Assembly (NCBI GenBank): GCA_038562375.1
Contig: JBCFAY010000015.1
Coordinates: 1 to 64,000 of the forward strand
Length of the DNA: 64,000 nt
Origin: JBCFAY01 sp038562375
GTDB taxonomy: Bacteria > Bacillota > Clostridia > Christensenellales > CAG-138
Direction of reading: 5' to 3'
Shown here in pieces: positions 1 through 8,654 of the stretch (position 1 is the first letter of the stretch; each line of letters starts with the position of its first letter). The notes below the pieces were generated by a model that saw only the letters and a list, made by a program, of their open reading frames with translations, had not been told where the DNA came from and made no database searches. The translations under genes were made by a program, and so were the position numbers.

Positions 1-63
1 TCCGCTGCCAACCCTTGTATGATCCTCTTGTAGCATTGGTGTTCTCACAAACCCAGTTTACTA

Positions 64-102
64 CAAAAAACGAGCCTTGGCTTCTGCCTTGGCTCGTTTT
101 TT
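64..102 (+). terminator. Rho-independent terminator of a gene left of the window
   Basis: An A-run, the stem CGAGCC...GGCTCG and a T-run form a good intrinsic terminator. No gene starts before it inside the window, so it most likely ends a rightward gene that lies off the left edge. The A/T symmetry would let it work in both directions. Confidence 0.65.
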
Positions 103-477
103 CTGGGCTTTGTGAGACAGCCCCTTTGCGTTGTGGGAATTGCCGCGCCCATCGCCACGCGGGAACGCGGCAAACGACCGCTTACCCGGCAAAAGGTGCG
201 AATCGATCGCACGCACCGGCCGAAAAGCCATCTCACGTTACGCACCCGCCGCGCAAGATTGCTTCTTGTTCAAGGGAAATCCGGTCACGGATTCCAGGGA
301 GGATGATGGGACGATATCCTTGCACTTATGACCGTTTTATGACAAAAGAAAATGACGGAAATACCAGAATCCGATTGAAATACCGCATATTTAAATTTAA
401 AATGGCGACGGAATTTCTGGACACTGAATCAAAAATCAAAATTATCGACAAAAAAACTGGAAAAATAAGAGAAAATA
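103..477. other. Intergenic stretch without a convincing gene
   Basis: About 375 bases between the left-edge terminator and the operator of the first surface protein gene. Open frames exist on both strands but none has a ribosome site or recognisable product. The last 120 bases are AT-rich compared with the neighbourhood, as is usual just upstream of a promoter. Confidence 0.5.
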
Positions 478-507
478 TGACCGGCGTGTGACCAAAGGCA
501 ATATAAT
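478..507 (+). promoter_or_regulatory. SARP-like operator/promoter of surface protein gene 1
   Basis: Two direct TGACC cores start at 478 and 489, exactly 11 bp apart. As heptamers they read TATGACC and TGTGACC, with 4 bp between them. After the second come exactly 8 bp and then TATAAT at 502-507. There is no good -35 box of its own. Direct heptamers at 11-bp period placed 8 bp before the -10 are the known binding geometry of SARP/BTAD activators. The same arrangement recurs at 2797-2828 and, on the minus strand, at 44906-44937. Confidence 0.6.
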
Positions 508-543
508 CAGTATTATCAACAAAAGAAGGGTGGAATACAAATT

Positions 544-2274
544 ATGATGACAGGGAAAAAACGCGCCCTTTTGGCGCTGCTTCTCGTACTGACGATGGTA
601 TTCTCCGTAATGTTCGGAACGGTGAGCGCGCTTGCGACCTTCAGCCAGTATACGCTCAATGTGCAATACAGATACGGCAGCACGACGATCGCGAACGGCC
701 CAACGACGACTTTCAATGAAAATCAACTCAACTGGCAGCAGGGAGAGTGGGTGTGGGACCTTTGGCCTATTTTGGGCCACCATAATTATTATGCCAATGT
801 TACGGTGACGGAGAATTACGCCGGCGCCACCGCTGCCCCCGGTAAGGACAAGACTGATTACGGGATCGCTCCCGGCGCTACAACCACCGTTCAGTTCAAA
901 AAGAGTTTTTTAGGTGATACCGAAACCGCTATATTCCAACTGTCCCAGGTTCTCGACTATGCGGTTTCCGTAAAGTACATGTGTGACGGCGTTCAGATTG
1001 GAGGCATCGTTCCCGGCCCCTCCGGCACGATCGTTGACGGCGCTGCGAAGAGCGTCACCGTAAACGGCACGCTGCCCTACGGCTATACTTGGGCGAGCGG
1101 CGAGGACGGAACGGAGTCGGTGACGATTACCGGGACCAACCTCACGCCTACGGTAACGTTCCAGCTCGCGTTCATCCCGTACGACTATACGGTCAACGTG
1201 GAGTACTGGTATAACGGCGCCAAGATCGCGGACGGTACGTCGGCAACGGGCAGCGCTACCTCCGACCCCAAAACCGTATCAGTGACGCCGAGCTACACGG
1301 ATCCCGTCTATCGCTTGGTGAGCACGGCTTCGAAGAACGGCACTGTGACCAGGGCGAACCCGACGGATACCGTAGTCTTCGAGCTCGAGCTGATTCCGAG
1401 CGATACCTACTCGATCTCTATCATCTACATGTGCGATGGCGTTCAGGTTGGCGGGATTGAAGCAGGACCCTCCGGCACGATCCTTGAAGGACAATCGTTG
1501 AACGTCCCCGTGAGCGGCACACTTCCCTCTGGCTATAAGTGGGCGGCTGCCAACCCGGGCGGCAATACGACTCAGACGGTTACCTACACCGACCGTACGC
1601 CGACCACTACCCTCTACCTTGATGAGCTTTGGAGAGAGGGCTATACCGTGACGGTGCAGTACTTCAGCACTGTGGGGGGCGGGCAGGTCGGCAGCGACAT
1701 CCTCTATGCGAATGGCCCCTTTACTGAAAACGATCCCTCGTTCGACGTGCCCGTCAACAGCGCCGATCATATGCCCAGCGGCTATGCATTGGCGGCGGGC
1801 GAGAGCGCAATCAAAACCGTTACCATCGATGAGGGGGACGCGTTGCACCACACGGTACGCTTCGACGTAACGCCGGTCGCGCAAGAGTACACCTACATCA
1901 TCACTGTCGAGTATCGCTACGACGGCCAGCTCATCAGGACGGGCAACCAGCTCACCGCAATCGTATCCGGGTTAAGCTCGCTGGATATTACGGTAACGCC
2001 CGATGCGAACATCATTCCGGAGCCCTACTTCCTGCTGGGAACCGACCCAAAGCTTGTTACGGTTTCACCGGGCAACAATGTTCTGACGGTGGCGTTTGAA
2101 CTCAACTCCGATGAGGTCCCGCTGGCCATCCCGGACGAGGATGTGCCGCTGGCCGAACCTACGACCGGCACGGCGCCCAACATGCTGCTGATCATCTCGG
2201 GCATTGCGCTCACGATCGCGGCGGTCGGACTGTGCACCTTCAACTTCTTCAAGCAGAAGAAGTCTCCGAAATAA
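544..2274 (+). CDS. Secreted repeat-containing surface protein 1
   Basis: A 576-residue secreted protein. A basic start and a hydrophobic stretch at about residues 9-30 form a signal peptide, probably cut after an Ala-rich site (SALA). The body is a series of divergent modules of roughly 70-80 residues starting with (N)YTVNVEY-like strands and ending in VVFELELIP-like strands, resembling MucBP/Big-type all-beta repeats. The C-terminus has EPTTG (an LPXTG-like pentapeptide with Glu in place of Leu), a hydrophobic helix and a basic KQKKSPK tail, which together look like a cell-wall sorting signal. The RBS is AGAAGGGTGG. The start matches that of the paralogue at 2864. Residues about 280-550 are almost identical to the end of that paralogue. 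Function is unknown; adhesion or surface coating is inference. Confidence 0.85.
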   Translation: MMTGKKRALLALLLVLTMVFSVMFGTVSALATFSQYTLNVQYRYGSTTIANGPTTTFNENQLNWQQGEWVWDLWPILGHHNYYANVTVTENYAGATAAPGKDKTDYGIAPGATTTVQFKKSFLGDTETAIFQLSQVLDYAVSVKYMCDGVQIGGIVPGPSGTIVDGAAKSVTVNGTLPYGYTWASGEDGTESVTITGTNLTPTVTFQLAFIPYDYTVNVEYWYNGAKIADGTSATGSATSDPKTVSVTPSYTDPVYRLVSTASKNGTVTRANPTDTVVFELELIPSDTYSISIIYMCDGVQVGGIEAGPSGTILEGQSLNVPVSGTLPSGYKWAAANPGGNTTQTVTYTDRTPTTTLYLDELWREGYTVTVQYFSTVGGGQVGSDILYANGPFTENDPSFDVPVNSADHMPSGYALAAGESAIKTVTIDEGDALHHTVRFDVTPVAQEYTYIITVEYRYDGQLIRTGNQLTAIVSGLSSLDITVTPDANIIPEPYFLLGTDPKLVTVSPGNNVLTVAFELNSDEVPLAIPDEDVPLAEPTTGTAPNMLLIISGIALTIAAVGLCTFNFFKQKKSPK

Positions 2275-2294
2275 AATCTAAACCACCCTTGTTT

Positions 2295-2325
2295 AGAAAG
2301 GACCTCAAATGAGGTCCTTTCTTTT
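2295..2325 (+). terminator. Terminator of surface protein gene 1
   Basis: A 12-bp perfect stem (AGAAAGGACCTC / GAGGTCCTTTCT) with an AAAT loop and a short T-rich tail, 20 bases after the stop codon. Confidence 0.85.
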
Positions 2326-2796
2326 GCGCTCAATCGGGGAAAACTACCAACACAACCGATTGTAGAGGATTTCACCGGCAAACATCACATGGACATCAAT
2401 TAAAACGCATCAAACAATAACGGAACAGGACGCGGTGTGAAAGCACTGCGTTTATATTGCTAAAATAGTCGGAGCTGTTGCAGACGCTGCGCCGCGGCCC
2501 CACGAGCCGGTTTATAAAATTCCGGGATAGGTACACCGGAAAGCGCAACGATGACGGCTTTACCATCTACCCCCGGAAACAGTCTTTGTTGTCTAAACGC
2601 CTCGTCGGTCACAGATCTATTTGAAAAGAGGCAAGTAGCTTCTTTATCAAGTGACATCCGTATGACCATAGTAAATACCGAAAACATCGACTTTCGATAA
2701 GAAACATGCGTATTTGAGGCGAAAAAAGATAGAAATACTTCTCCGTGGGCTTAAATTGCTGATTATAGTCAAAAAAATAATAAAAATATATATAAA
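2326..2796. other. Intergenic stretch between the two surface protein genes
   Basis: About 470 bases. A 75-codon minus-strand frame (2460-2687) lacks a ribosome site and has no family I recognise; I treat it as chance or a decayed remnant. The last 100 bases are strongly AT-rich and lead into the operator at 2797. Confidence 0.4.
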
Positions 2797-2828
2797 TGTG
2801 ACCCGCGTGTGACTGAAATGGAGATAAT
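2797..2828 (+). promoter_or_regulatory. SARP-like operator/promoter of surface protein gene 2
   Basis: Heptamers TGTGACC (2797-2803) and TGTGACT (2808-2814) lie 11 bp apart. They are followed by exactly 8 bp and the -10 element GATAAT at 2823-2828. Spacing is identical to the copy at 478-507, although the sequences between the motifs differ. This argues that the motifs, not just duplicated flanks, are kept. Confidence 0.6.
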
Positions 2829-2863
2829 AGGAAACAAGTACAAAAGAAGGGTGGATATAGATT

Positions 2864-5800
2864 ATGTTGACAGGGAAAAAGCGTGCGCTTCTAGTGATGC
2901 TTCTAGTGCTGACGATGGTGTTTTCCGTAGCGTTTGCAACGGGCAGCGCGCTGGCTACGTATTACAATTACACGGTTAAAGTGAAGTACATGATGGGTAC
3001 CACGCAGATCGGCTCGACCAAGACCTATGAAACCGGAACGATTAGGTACAACGAGGAGAAGGATATTAATGTGATCGGCACTTTGCCGACGAACTACGTA
3101 TGGGCTGCCGGCGAGGATGGACGGGAGACCGTGACGATCGATAAGGACCACCTCACCAAGACGGTGACGTTCCAAGTTGCGTATAACTATACGGTCAACG
3201 TGGAATATCGTCTCGGCAGCGAAACCGGCACTTTGATCCAAACCGGGACCCCGGTGACCGGAAAAGCCACCGTAGATCCGTATTCGGTGTCTGTGACGCC
3301 GAGCTACACGAACAGCGTTTATCGGCTGGTGAGCACGGCCAATAAGAGCGTGAATGTGACAAGGACGAACCCGACAAAGACGATCGTCTTCGTGCTCGAG
3401 GTGATCCCGTACAATTACACGGTCAACGTGGAGTATCGGCTCGGCAGCGAAACCGGCACTTTGATCCAAACCGGCACGCCTGTAACGGGCAGCACGACAT
3501 CCGATCCGAAGACCGTAACGGTGACGCCGAGCTACACGAACAGCGTTTATCGGCTGGTGAGCACGGCCAATAAGGGTGTGGATGTGACGAGGGCGAACCC
3601 GACGAAAACGATCGTCTTCGTGCTCGAGGTGATCCCGTACAACTATACGGTCAGCGTGGAGTATCGGCTCGGCAGCGAAACCGGCACCAAGATTGCAGGT
3701 GGTACGCCTGTAACGGGCAGCACGACCTCCGATCCGAAAACCGTTACGGTAACGCCGAGCTTTACGCACAGCCTTTACCGGCTGGTGAGCTCGGCCAATA
3801 AGAGCGTGGACGTGACGAGAGCGAACCCGACGAAGACGATCGTCTTCATACTTGAGGTGATTCCGTACAGCTATACGGTCAACGTGGAATACCGCCTCGG
3901 CAGCACCACCGGCACACTGATTACGGATGGCACTGCGTTAAGAACGGTGGTCGGCAGTACGGCTGAAGATCCGAAAACCGTCACGGTGACGCCGAGCTTT
4001 ACGCACAGCCTCTATCGCTTGGTGAACTCGGCCGACAAGAGCGTGAACGTGACGAGGGCGAACCCGACGGGAACAATCGTCTTCGTGCTTGAGATGATCC
4101 CGTACAACTACACGGTCAACGTGGAGTACTGGTACAACGGCACCAAGATCGCGAATGGCACCTCGATGACCGGCAGCACGACTTCGGATCCGTATTCGGT
4201 GTCGGTGACACCGAGCTACTCGAGCGCCGCTTACAGCCTGGTGAGCACGGCCGCTAAGAACGGTACCGTGACGAGGGCGAACCCGACGGATACGGTGGTC
4301 TTCCAGCTCGCGTATATCCCGTACAACTACACGGTCAATGTGGAGTACTGGTACAACGGCACCAAGATCGCGAATGGAACCCCGGTGACGGGCAGCGCCT
4401 CTTCGGATCCGTATTCGGTGTCGGTGACGCCGAGCTACACGAGCGCAGCTTACAGCCTGGTAAGCACGGCCTCGAAGAACGGCACCGTGACGAGGGCGAA
4501 CCCGACGGATACTGTGATCTTCCAGCTCGCGATTAACCCGTACAACTACACGGTCAATGTGGAGTACTGGTACAATGGTACCAAGATCGCAGACGGCACC
4601 TCGGTGATCGGCAGCACGACTTCGGATCCGTATTCGGTGTCGGTGACGCCGAGCTATACGAGCGCAGCTTACAGCCTGGTAAGCACGGTCGCTAAGAACG
4701 GTACCGTGACGAGGGCGAACCCGACGGATACGGTGATTTTCCAGCTCGCGTTTAACCCGTACAACTACACGGTCAATGTGGAGTACTGGTGCAACGGCGC
4801 CAAGATCGCGGACGGGACCCCGGTGACCGGCAGCGCCCCCTCGGATCCGTATTCGGTGTCGGTGACGCCGAGCTACACGAGCGCAGCTTACAGCCTGGTA
4901 AGCACGGCCTCGAAGAACGGCACCGTGACAAGGGCGAACCCGACGGATACGGTGGTCTTCCAGCTCGCGTTTAACCCGTACGACTATACGGTCAATGTGG
5001 AGTACTGGTATAACGGCGCCAAGATCGCGGACGGTACCACGGTGACGGGCAGCGCATCCTCCGATCCGTATTCGGTGCCTGTGACGCCGAGCTACACGGA
5101 TCCTATCTATCGCCTGGTGAGCACGGCTTCGAAGAACGGCCACGTGACCAGGGCGAATCCGACGGATACCGTAGTCTTCGAGCTCGAGCTGATTCCGAGC
5201 GATACCTACTCGATCTCTATCATCTACATGTGCGATGGCGTTCAGGTTGGCGGGATTGAAGCAGGACCCTCTGGCACGATCCTTGAAGGACAATCGTTGA
5301 ACGTCCCCGTGAGCGGCACACTTCCCTCTGGCTATAAGTGGGCGGCTGCCAACCCGGGCGGCAATACGACTCAGACGGTTACCTACACCGACCGTACGCC
5401 GACCACTACCCTCTACCTTGATGAGCTTTGGAGAGAGGGCTATACCGTGACGGTGCAGTACTTCAGCACTGTGGGGGGCGGGCAGGTCGGCAGCGACATC
5501 CTCTATGCGAATGGCCCCTTTACTGAAAACGATCCCTCGTTCGACGTGCCCGTCAACAGCGCCGATCATATGCCCAGCGGCTATGCATTGGCGGCGGGCG
5601 AGAGCGCAATCAAAACCGTTACCATCGATGAGGGGGACGCGTTGCACCACACGGTACGCTTCGACGTAACGCCGGTCGCGCAAGAGTACACCTACATCAT
5701 CACTGTCGAGTACCGCTACGACGGCCAGCTCATCAGGACGGGCAACCAGCTCACCGCAATCGTATCTGGTTTAAGCTCGCTGGATATTACGATAACGCCC

Positions 5801-6088
5801 GATGCGAGCATCATTCCGGAGCCCTACTTCCTGCTGGGAACCGACCCAAAGGTCGTGACGGTTTCACCGGGCAACAATGTTCTGACGGTGGCGTTCGAGC
5901 TCAACTCCGATGAGGTTCCGCTGGCCAATCCCGGGGATATCATCGATGACGACGATGTGCCGCTGGCCGAACCCACGACGGGTATGTCGTCCCACCTGAT
6001 GCTGATCCTCTCGGGCATCTCGCTCGCGATCGCAGCGATCGGACTGTGCATGCTCACCATCTTCAAGCAGAAGAAATCCGCGAAATAA
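2864..6088 (+). CDS. Secreted repeat-containing surface protein 2, expanded array
   Basis: A 1074-residue paralogue of the protein at 544, with the same signal peptide type (residues 1-32), the same RBS and the same end (EPTTG, hydrophobic helix, KQKKSAK). Residues 107-412 hold three units of 76 and one of about 79 residues built on YNYTVNVEYRLGS. Residues 414-778 hold five units of exactly 73 residues built on YNYTVNVEYWYNG...VTRANPTDTV. Three more divergent modules follow. The modules look like MucBP-type beta domains that form a rod. The last ~300 codons are nearly identical in DNA to those of gene 1, which points to recent duplication or gene conversion. The SARP-like operator upstream suggests shared control with gene 1. 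Binding partner unknown. Confidence 0.87.
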   Translation: MLTGKKRALLVMLLVLTMVFSVAFATGSALATYYNYTVKVKYMMGTTQIGSTKTYETGTIRYNEEKDINVIGTLPTNYVWAAGEDGRETVTIDKDHLTKTVTFQVAYNYTVNVEYRLGSETGTLIQTGTPVTGKATVDPYSVSVTPSYTNSVYRLVSTANKSVNVTRTNPTKTIVFVLEVIPYNYTVNVEYRLGSETGTLIQTGTPVTGSTTSDPKTVTVTPSYTNSVYRLVSTANKGVDVTRANPTKTIVFVLEVIPYNYTVSVEYRLGSETGTKIAGGTPVTGSTTSDPKTVTVTPSFTHSLYRLVSSANKSVDVTRANPTKTIVFILEVIPYSYTVNVEYRLGSTTGTLITDGTALRTVVGSTAEDPKTVTVTPSFTHSLYRLVNSADKSVNVTRANPTGTIVFVLEMIPYNYTVNVEYWYNGTKIANGTSMTGSTTSDPYSVSVTPSYSSAAYSLVSTAAKNGTVTRANPTDTVVFQLAYIPYNYTVNVEYWYNGTKIANGTPVTGSASSDPYSVSVTPSYTSAAYSLVSTASKNGTVTRANPTDTVIFQLAINPYNYTVNVEYWYNGTKIADGTSVIGSTTSDPYSVSVTPSYTSAAYSLVSTVAKNGTVTRANPTDTVIFQLAFNPYNYTVNVEYWCNGAKIADGTPVTGSAPSDPYSVSVTPSYTSAAYSLVSTASKNGTVTRANPTDTVVFQLAFNPYDYTVNVEYWYNGAKIADGTTVTGSASSDPYSVPVTPSYTDPIYRLVSTASKNGHVTRANPTDTVVFELELIPSDTYSISIIYMCDGVQVGGIEAGPSGTILEGQSLNVPVSGTLPSGYKWAAANPGGNTTQTVTYTDRTPTTTLYLDELWREGYTVTVQYFSTVGGGQVGSDILYANGPFTENDPSFDVPVNSADHMPSGYALAAGESAIKTVTIDEGDALHHTVRFDVTPVAQEYTYIITVEYRYDGQLIRTGNQLTAIVSGLSSLDITITPDASIIPEPYFLLGTDPKVVTVSPGNNVLTVAFELNSDEVPLANPGDIIDDDDVPLAEPTTGMSSHLMLILSGISLAIAAIGLCMLTIFKQKKSAK
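3182..4102 (+). repeat. Tandem 228-bp coding repeats (3 copies plus a 237-bp variant)
   Basis: In-frame units begin at 3182, 3410, 3638 and 3866. Each codes for a module starting Y-N/S-Y-T-V and containing EYRLGS. The fourth unit carries a three-codon insertion. Copies are highly similar but not identical. Confidence 0.85.
4103..5197 (+). repeat. Tandem 219-bp coding repeats (5 copies)
   Basis: Five in-frame units of exactly 219 bp begin at 4103, 4322, 4541, 4760 and 4979. Each codes for a 73-residue module starting with YNYTVNVEYW or YDYTVNVEYW. High DNA identity between copies makes copy-number change by recombination or slippage likely. Confidence 0.88.
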
Positions 6089-6108
6089 AATCTAAACCGC
6101 CCTTGTTC

Positions 6109-6143
6109 AGAGAGGGCCTCGTTGGAGGCCCTCTCTTGTTTTT
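6109..6143 (+). terminator. Terminator of surface protein gene 2
   Basis: A 12-bp perfect stem (AGAGAGGGCCTC / GAGGCCCTCTCT), GTTG loop and a T-run, about 20 bases after the stop codon. Confidence 0.88.
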
Positions 6144-6479
6144 TGGTAGATGCGGAACCGATGAGATAGCGCGAAACAGAACCCTATAGGCGCATCGGGT
6201 ACTTCGACAAAACATCCCATAGAAAAACAAATGCTCAACATCAGGTTAGAGGGTACCATTTCTATGCAAAGGGTCGCGTCGGAGATCGGGCTCGAGCTGT
6301 TGAGTTTGGCGGCAAGGCGCAGGCGCGCTGTCGGGTCGGCGGACGCAGGAGGAGAGGGACAAGGAACGGATGAACCTGCGGCTTCGCCCATGGTTGCCCG
6401 GCTGCAGGTGTGAGCGGCCCAATTCGGGCGCATACTATGCCTGTGGCGCGGCGCGCCGCCAAGGAAAGGAGTGACGATA
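6144..6479. other. Intergenic stretch upstream of the small conserved ORF
   Basis: About 336 bases. A 60-codon plus-strand frame (6231-6413) has no ribosome site and an Arg/Ala-rich product, so I do not call it. The end of the stretch carries the RBS of the gene at 6480. Confidence 0.4.
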
Positions 6480-6638
6480 ATGACGAAAGGTAAAAAAAGA
6501 ACGTCCTATTCGACAAAGGAGTATTATGATCTTCTCTCCTATGAGAACGCGGAGCCGATCGTATCGGATGTGCTTGGAAGCTATACGGGGATAAGCAAGG
6601 ACGGCTCAGCGCCGGTTCAGGACGCCGACGATCTTTGA
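6480..6638 (+). CDS. Small conserved hypothetical protein (52 residues)
   Basis: ATG at 6480 is preceded by the strong ribosome site AAGGAAAGGAG. The product is short and charged: a basic start, a middle with SDVLGSYTG, and an acidic end PVQDADDL. I remember this DVxGSYTG...PVQDxDDL pattern from many small uncharacterised Clostridia proteins, but that is recollection, not a search. There is no signal peptide or membrane segment. Function unknown. A perfect 14-bp hairpin follows 47 bases after the stop. Confidence 0.65.
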   Translation: MTKGKKRTSYSTKEYYDLLSYENAEPIVSDVLGSYTGISKDGSAPVQDADDL

Positions 6639-6685
6639 CGGTGTCGGTGTGGGGCATCATCCGCGCGGGAAACGATGAAACCGGA

Positions 6686-6715
6686 CAGGCTCCGAAGCGA
6701 ACGCTTCGGAGCCTG
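6686..6715 (+). terminator. Perfect 14-bp hairpin after the small ORF
   Basis: CAGGCTCCGAAGCG pairs with its exact complement across a 2-base centre. There is no T-run, so termination would be weak. It may instead protect the 3' end of the transcript. Confidence 0.5.
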
Positions 6716-7078
6716 CCATGAACGAGTCGCCCGCAGCCGCGGCACTTACGGACGCTTCGTGATGCCGTTGTAGGGTCGTGCACGTTGGGCGGGGCGGCGT
6801 GTGTCCGCTTCAACGCTTTCCGTCGTATCCGGCGCGTTCCCATCGGGAGCGCGCAACGCTTTATTCTTGGACTAATCTATGAATGCGGACGCAAGGATGT
6901 TACGCATCGTCAAAAGAATGTAAAAACAATTCGAACGCCCTTGAAGAAGTTTGACCATAAAAATGCCGTCGGCCAAACGGCCGACAGGCGGATTGAGTGG
7001 CCAATGGTTGCTCGGCCCTCCGGCCGACACGTGCCGGGCATAAAAATATGCCCTAGCGCGGTTTGGGCAAACAAATAA
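6716..7078. other. Intergenic stretch with short GGCCGAC hairpins
   Basis: About 360 bases between the hairpin and the next terminator. Inverted pairs GTCGGCC/GGCCGAC near 6969-6986 and TCGGCC/GGCCGA near 7013-7026 are the only structure I see. No gene is supported. Confidence 0.35.
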
Positions 7079-7106
7079 AAGAGCCGGTCAATCGGCCGAC
7101 TCCAAA
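7079..7106 (-). terminator. Terminator of the hisH-hisF-DUF2461 run
   Basis: On the minus strand GAGTCGG pairs with CCGGCTC (one G-T pair) and is followed by TTTTATTT, about 20 bases after the DUF2461 stop codon. Confidence 0.65.
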
Positions 7107-7125
7107 AAAATGATCGAGGAACCGA

Positions 7126-7809
7126 TCAGTCCTCCTTGACGAGCTTGTCATGCAAAAGGCAATACATCGGCCTTAACAAATCGAACGCATCGGCGATTTC
7201 ATCCGCAAGGCTCGGCGCGAGCGTGGGCGCGAGCGACGGCGATGAAAAGCACCAGGCGATGGCCTTGCGATTGAGGTAGGGCTTGAGCGCTTCCGGCGCG
7301 TCCGGAAAACGGTCGCGCTTGTAGGCGTCGCCCTCGAGCACGAAGCCGCGCTCCTCAAGGCGCTTGGCGTGCGCTAAGAACTCCGACGGCCACGCGAGCA
7401 TAACCGCGCGGTAGCGCCGCATCATGGCCGCGTCCGGAGCGTACATTCCCATACCGTAGCCGTAGCTTTCGGGAGTGATCTCGAAGTACGGCGTAAACTG
7501 CTCGCTGATGCTCGATCCGGGCAGGCGGAAGCCGAGCCAGGCGTGATCGCGATAGAGCGACTTATCGGCCGAATAGCGCGTGTCGCGGCGAATGCGCGAG
7601 ACGATGCTGCTGACGCGCTGATCGAACTGCGCGTTCATCTTCAGGGCGCAGGGCAAAATCCGTACCGCGAGCGCCTGTAGCGGGGCTTTGAGCACCCGGT
7701 TGTAGCGGGCGCGGTTGGCTTCGAAAAAATCCTTGTTGTTATTGAAGCGGATTTCCATCAGGAACAGGAATGTTTCCGGGGTAAATCCCTCAAAGGCCGA
7801 TGCGGGCAT
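7126..7809 (-). CDS. DUF2461 family protein
   Basis: A 227-residue protein. Start at 7809, where AAGGAGG lies just upstream; an open frame runs further but has no ribosome site. The N-terminus FEGFTPETFLFL with NNNKDFFEANR, then RIRRDTRYSADKSLYRDH and the YFEITPESYGYGMG stretch, are typical of DUF2461 (TIGR02453). That family has no established activity. It lies 85 bases downstream of hisF on the same strand and may be cotranscribed. Confidence 0.85.
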   Translation of the reverse strand: MPASAFEGFTPETFLFLMEIRFNNNKDFFEANRARYNRVLKAPLQALAVRILPCALKMNAQFDQRVSSIVSRIRRDTRYSADKSLYRDHAWLGFRLPGSSISEQFTPYFEITPESYGYGMGMYAPDAAMMRRYRAVMLAWPSEFLAHAKRLEERGFVLEGDAYKRDRFPDAPEALKPYLNRKAIAWCFSSPSLAPTLAPSLADEIADAFDLLRPMYCLLHDKLVKED

Positions 7810-7894
7810 ACGTTCCTCCTTCGGTAGAGTCAAGCGCGTTGGAATATCGCATAAATTAATGTGCGCAAGCGCGGCGGGGCCGATGCGGGGGCCC

Positions 7895-8653
7895 TTAGCG
7901 CACGGGTACGCCGCGGCCGCGCAGATACCCTTTGAGCGTGGGCACCTCGAGCTCGCCGTAATGGAACAGCGAGGCCGCAAGCGCGGCGCTTGCGCCGCCT
8001 TCGGCGAGCACGTCGTAAAAGTGCTCCATCGTGCCCGCGCCGCCGGACGCGATGACCGGGATGCGCACCGCGTCGGCGATTTCCCGCGTGATGCCGATGT
8101 CGAAGCCCTCGCGCGTGCCGTCGGTGTTCATGGAGGTCAGAAGGAGCTCGCCCGCGCCGCGCCGCTCGGCCTCGCGCGCCCACTCCACGGCGTCCCTTCC
8201 GGTATGGATTCGCCCGCCGTTCTTATACACGTCGTAACCCGAGCCGTCCGCGCGCCGCTTGCAGTCGATCGCCACGACGATGCACTGGCTGCCGAAGCGC
8301 GCGCTGGCGGTATCGATAAGGGACGGGTCGTTGAGCGCGGGGGAGTTGATGCTCACCTTGTCCGCGCCGGAGCGCAGGAGTGTGCGGATCCAATCGATAT
8401 CATTCACGCCGCCGCCGACCGTAAAGGGGATGAACACCTGCTCGGCGACCTGGCGCACCATGTCGACGACCGTGCTGCGTCTTTCGTGCGAGGCGGTGAT
8501 GTCGAGGAACACAAGCTCGTCGGCGCCCTGTTTATCGTATTGCCGCGCGACCTCGATGGGGTCGCCAGCGTCGCGGATATTCAAAAAGTTCACGCCTTTG
8601 ACCACGCGGCCGTCGCGCACGTCGAGGCAGGGGATGATCCGTTTTTTGAGCAT
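7895..8653 (-). CDS. hisF: Imidazole glycerol phosphate synthase subunit HisF
   Basis: A 252-residue (beta/alpha)8 cyclase, full length. HisF uses ammonia from HisH to turn PRFAR into imidazole glycerol phosphate and AICAR, in histidine synthesis. The N-terminal IIPCLDVRDGRVVKG carries catalytic Asp11. VVAIDCKR holds the second catalytic Asp (about residue 130). IASGGAGTMEHF is the C-terminal phosphate-binding loop. It starts one base after the hisH stop, so the two subunits are translationally coupled. No other his gene is in the window. Confidence 0.97.
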   Translation of the reverse strand: MLKKRIIPCLDVRDGRVVKGVNFLNIRDAGDPIEVARQYDKQGADELVFLDITASHERRSTVVDMVRQVAEQVFIPFTVGGGVNDIDWIRTLLRSGADKVSINSPALNDPSLIDTASARFGSQCIVVAIDCKRRADGSGYDVYKNGGRIHTGRDAVEWAREAERRGAGELLLTSMNTDGTREGFDIGITREIADAVRIPVIASGGAGTMEHFYDVLAEGGASAALAASLFHYGELEVPTLKGYLRGRGVPVR

Positions 8654-8654
8654 A

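Noticed and set aside
2460..2687. 75-codon minus-strand frame between the surface protein genes
   Set aside because: No ribosome site or promoter and no family resemblance.
3182..5197. CRISPR-like appearance of regular repeats
   Set aside because: Units are 219-237 bp, fully coding and in frame, with no spacers and no cas genes.
3938..5683. 581-codon minus-strand open frame across surface protein gene 2
   Set aside because: It mirrors the repeat units, is Arg/His/Val-rich with no plausible fold or ribosome site, and arises from the codon bias of the opposite strand.
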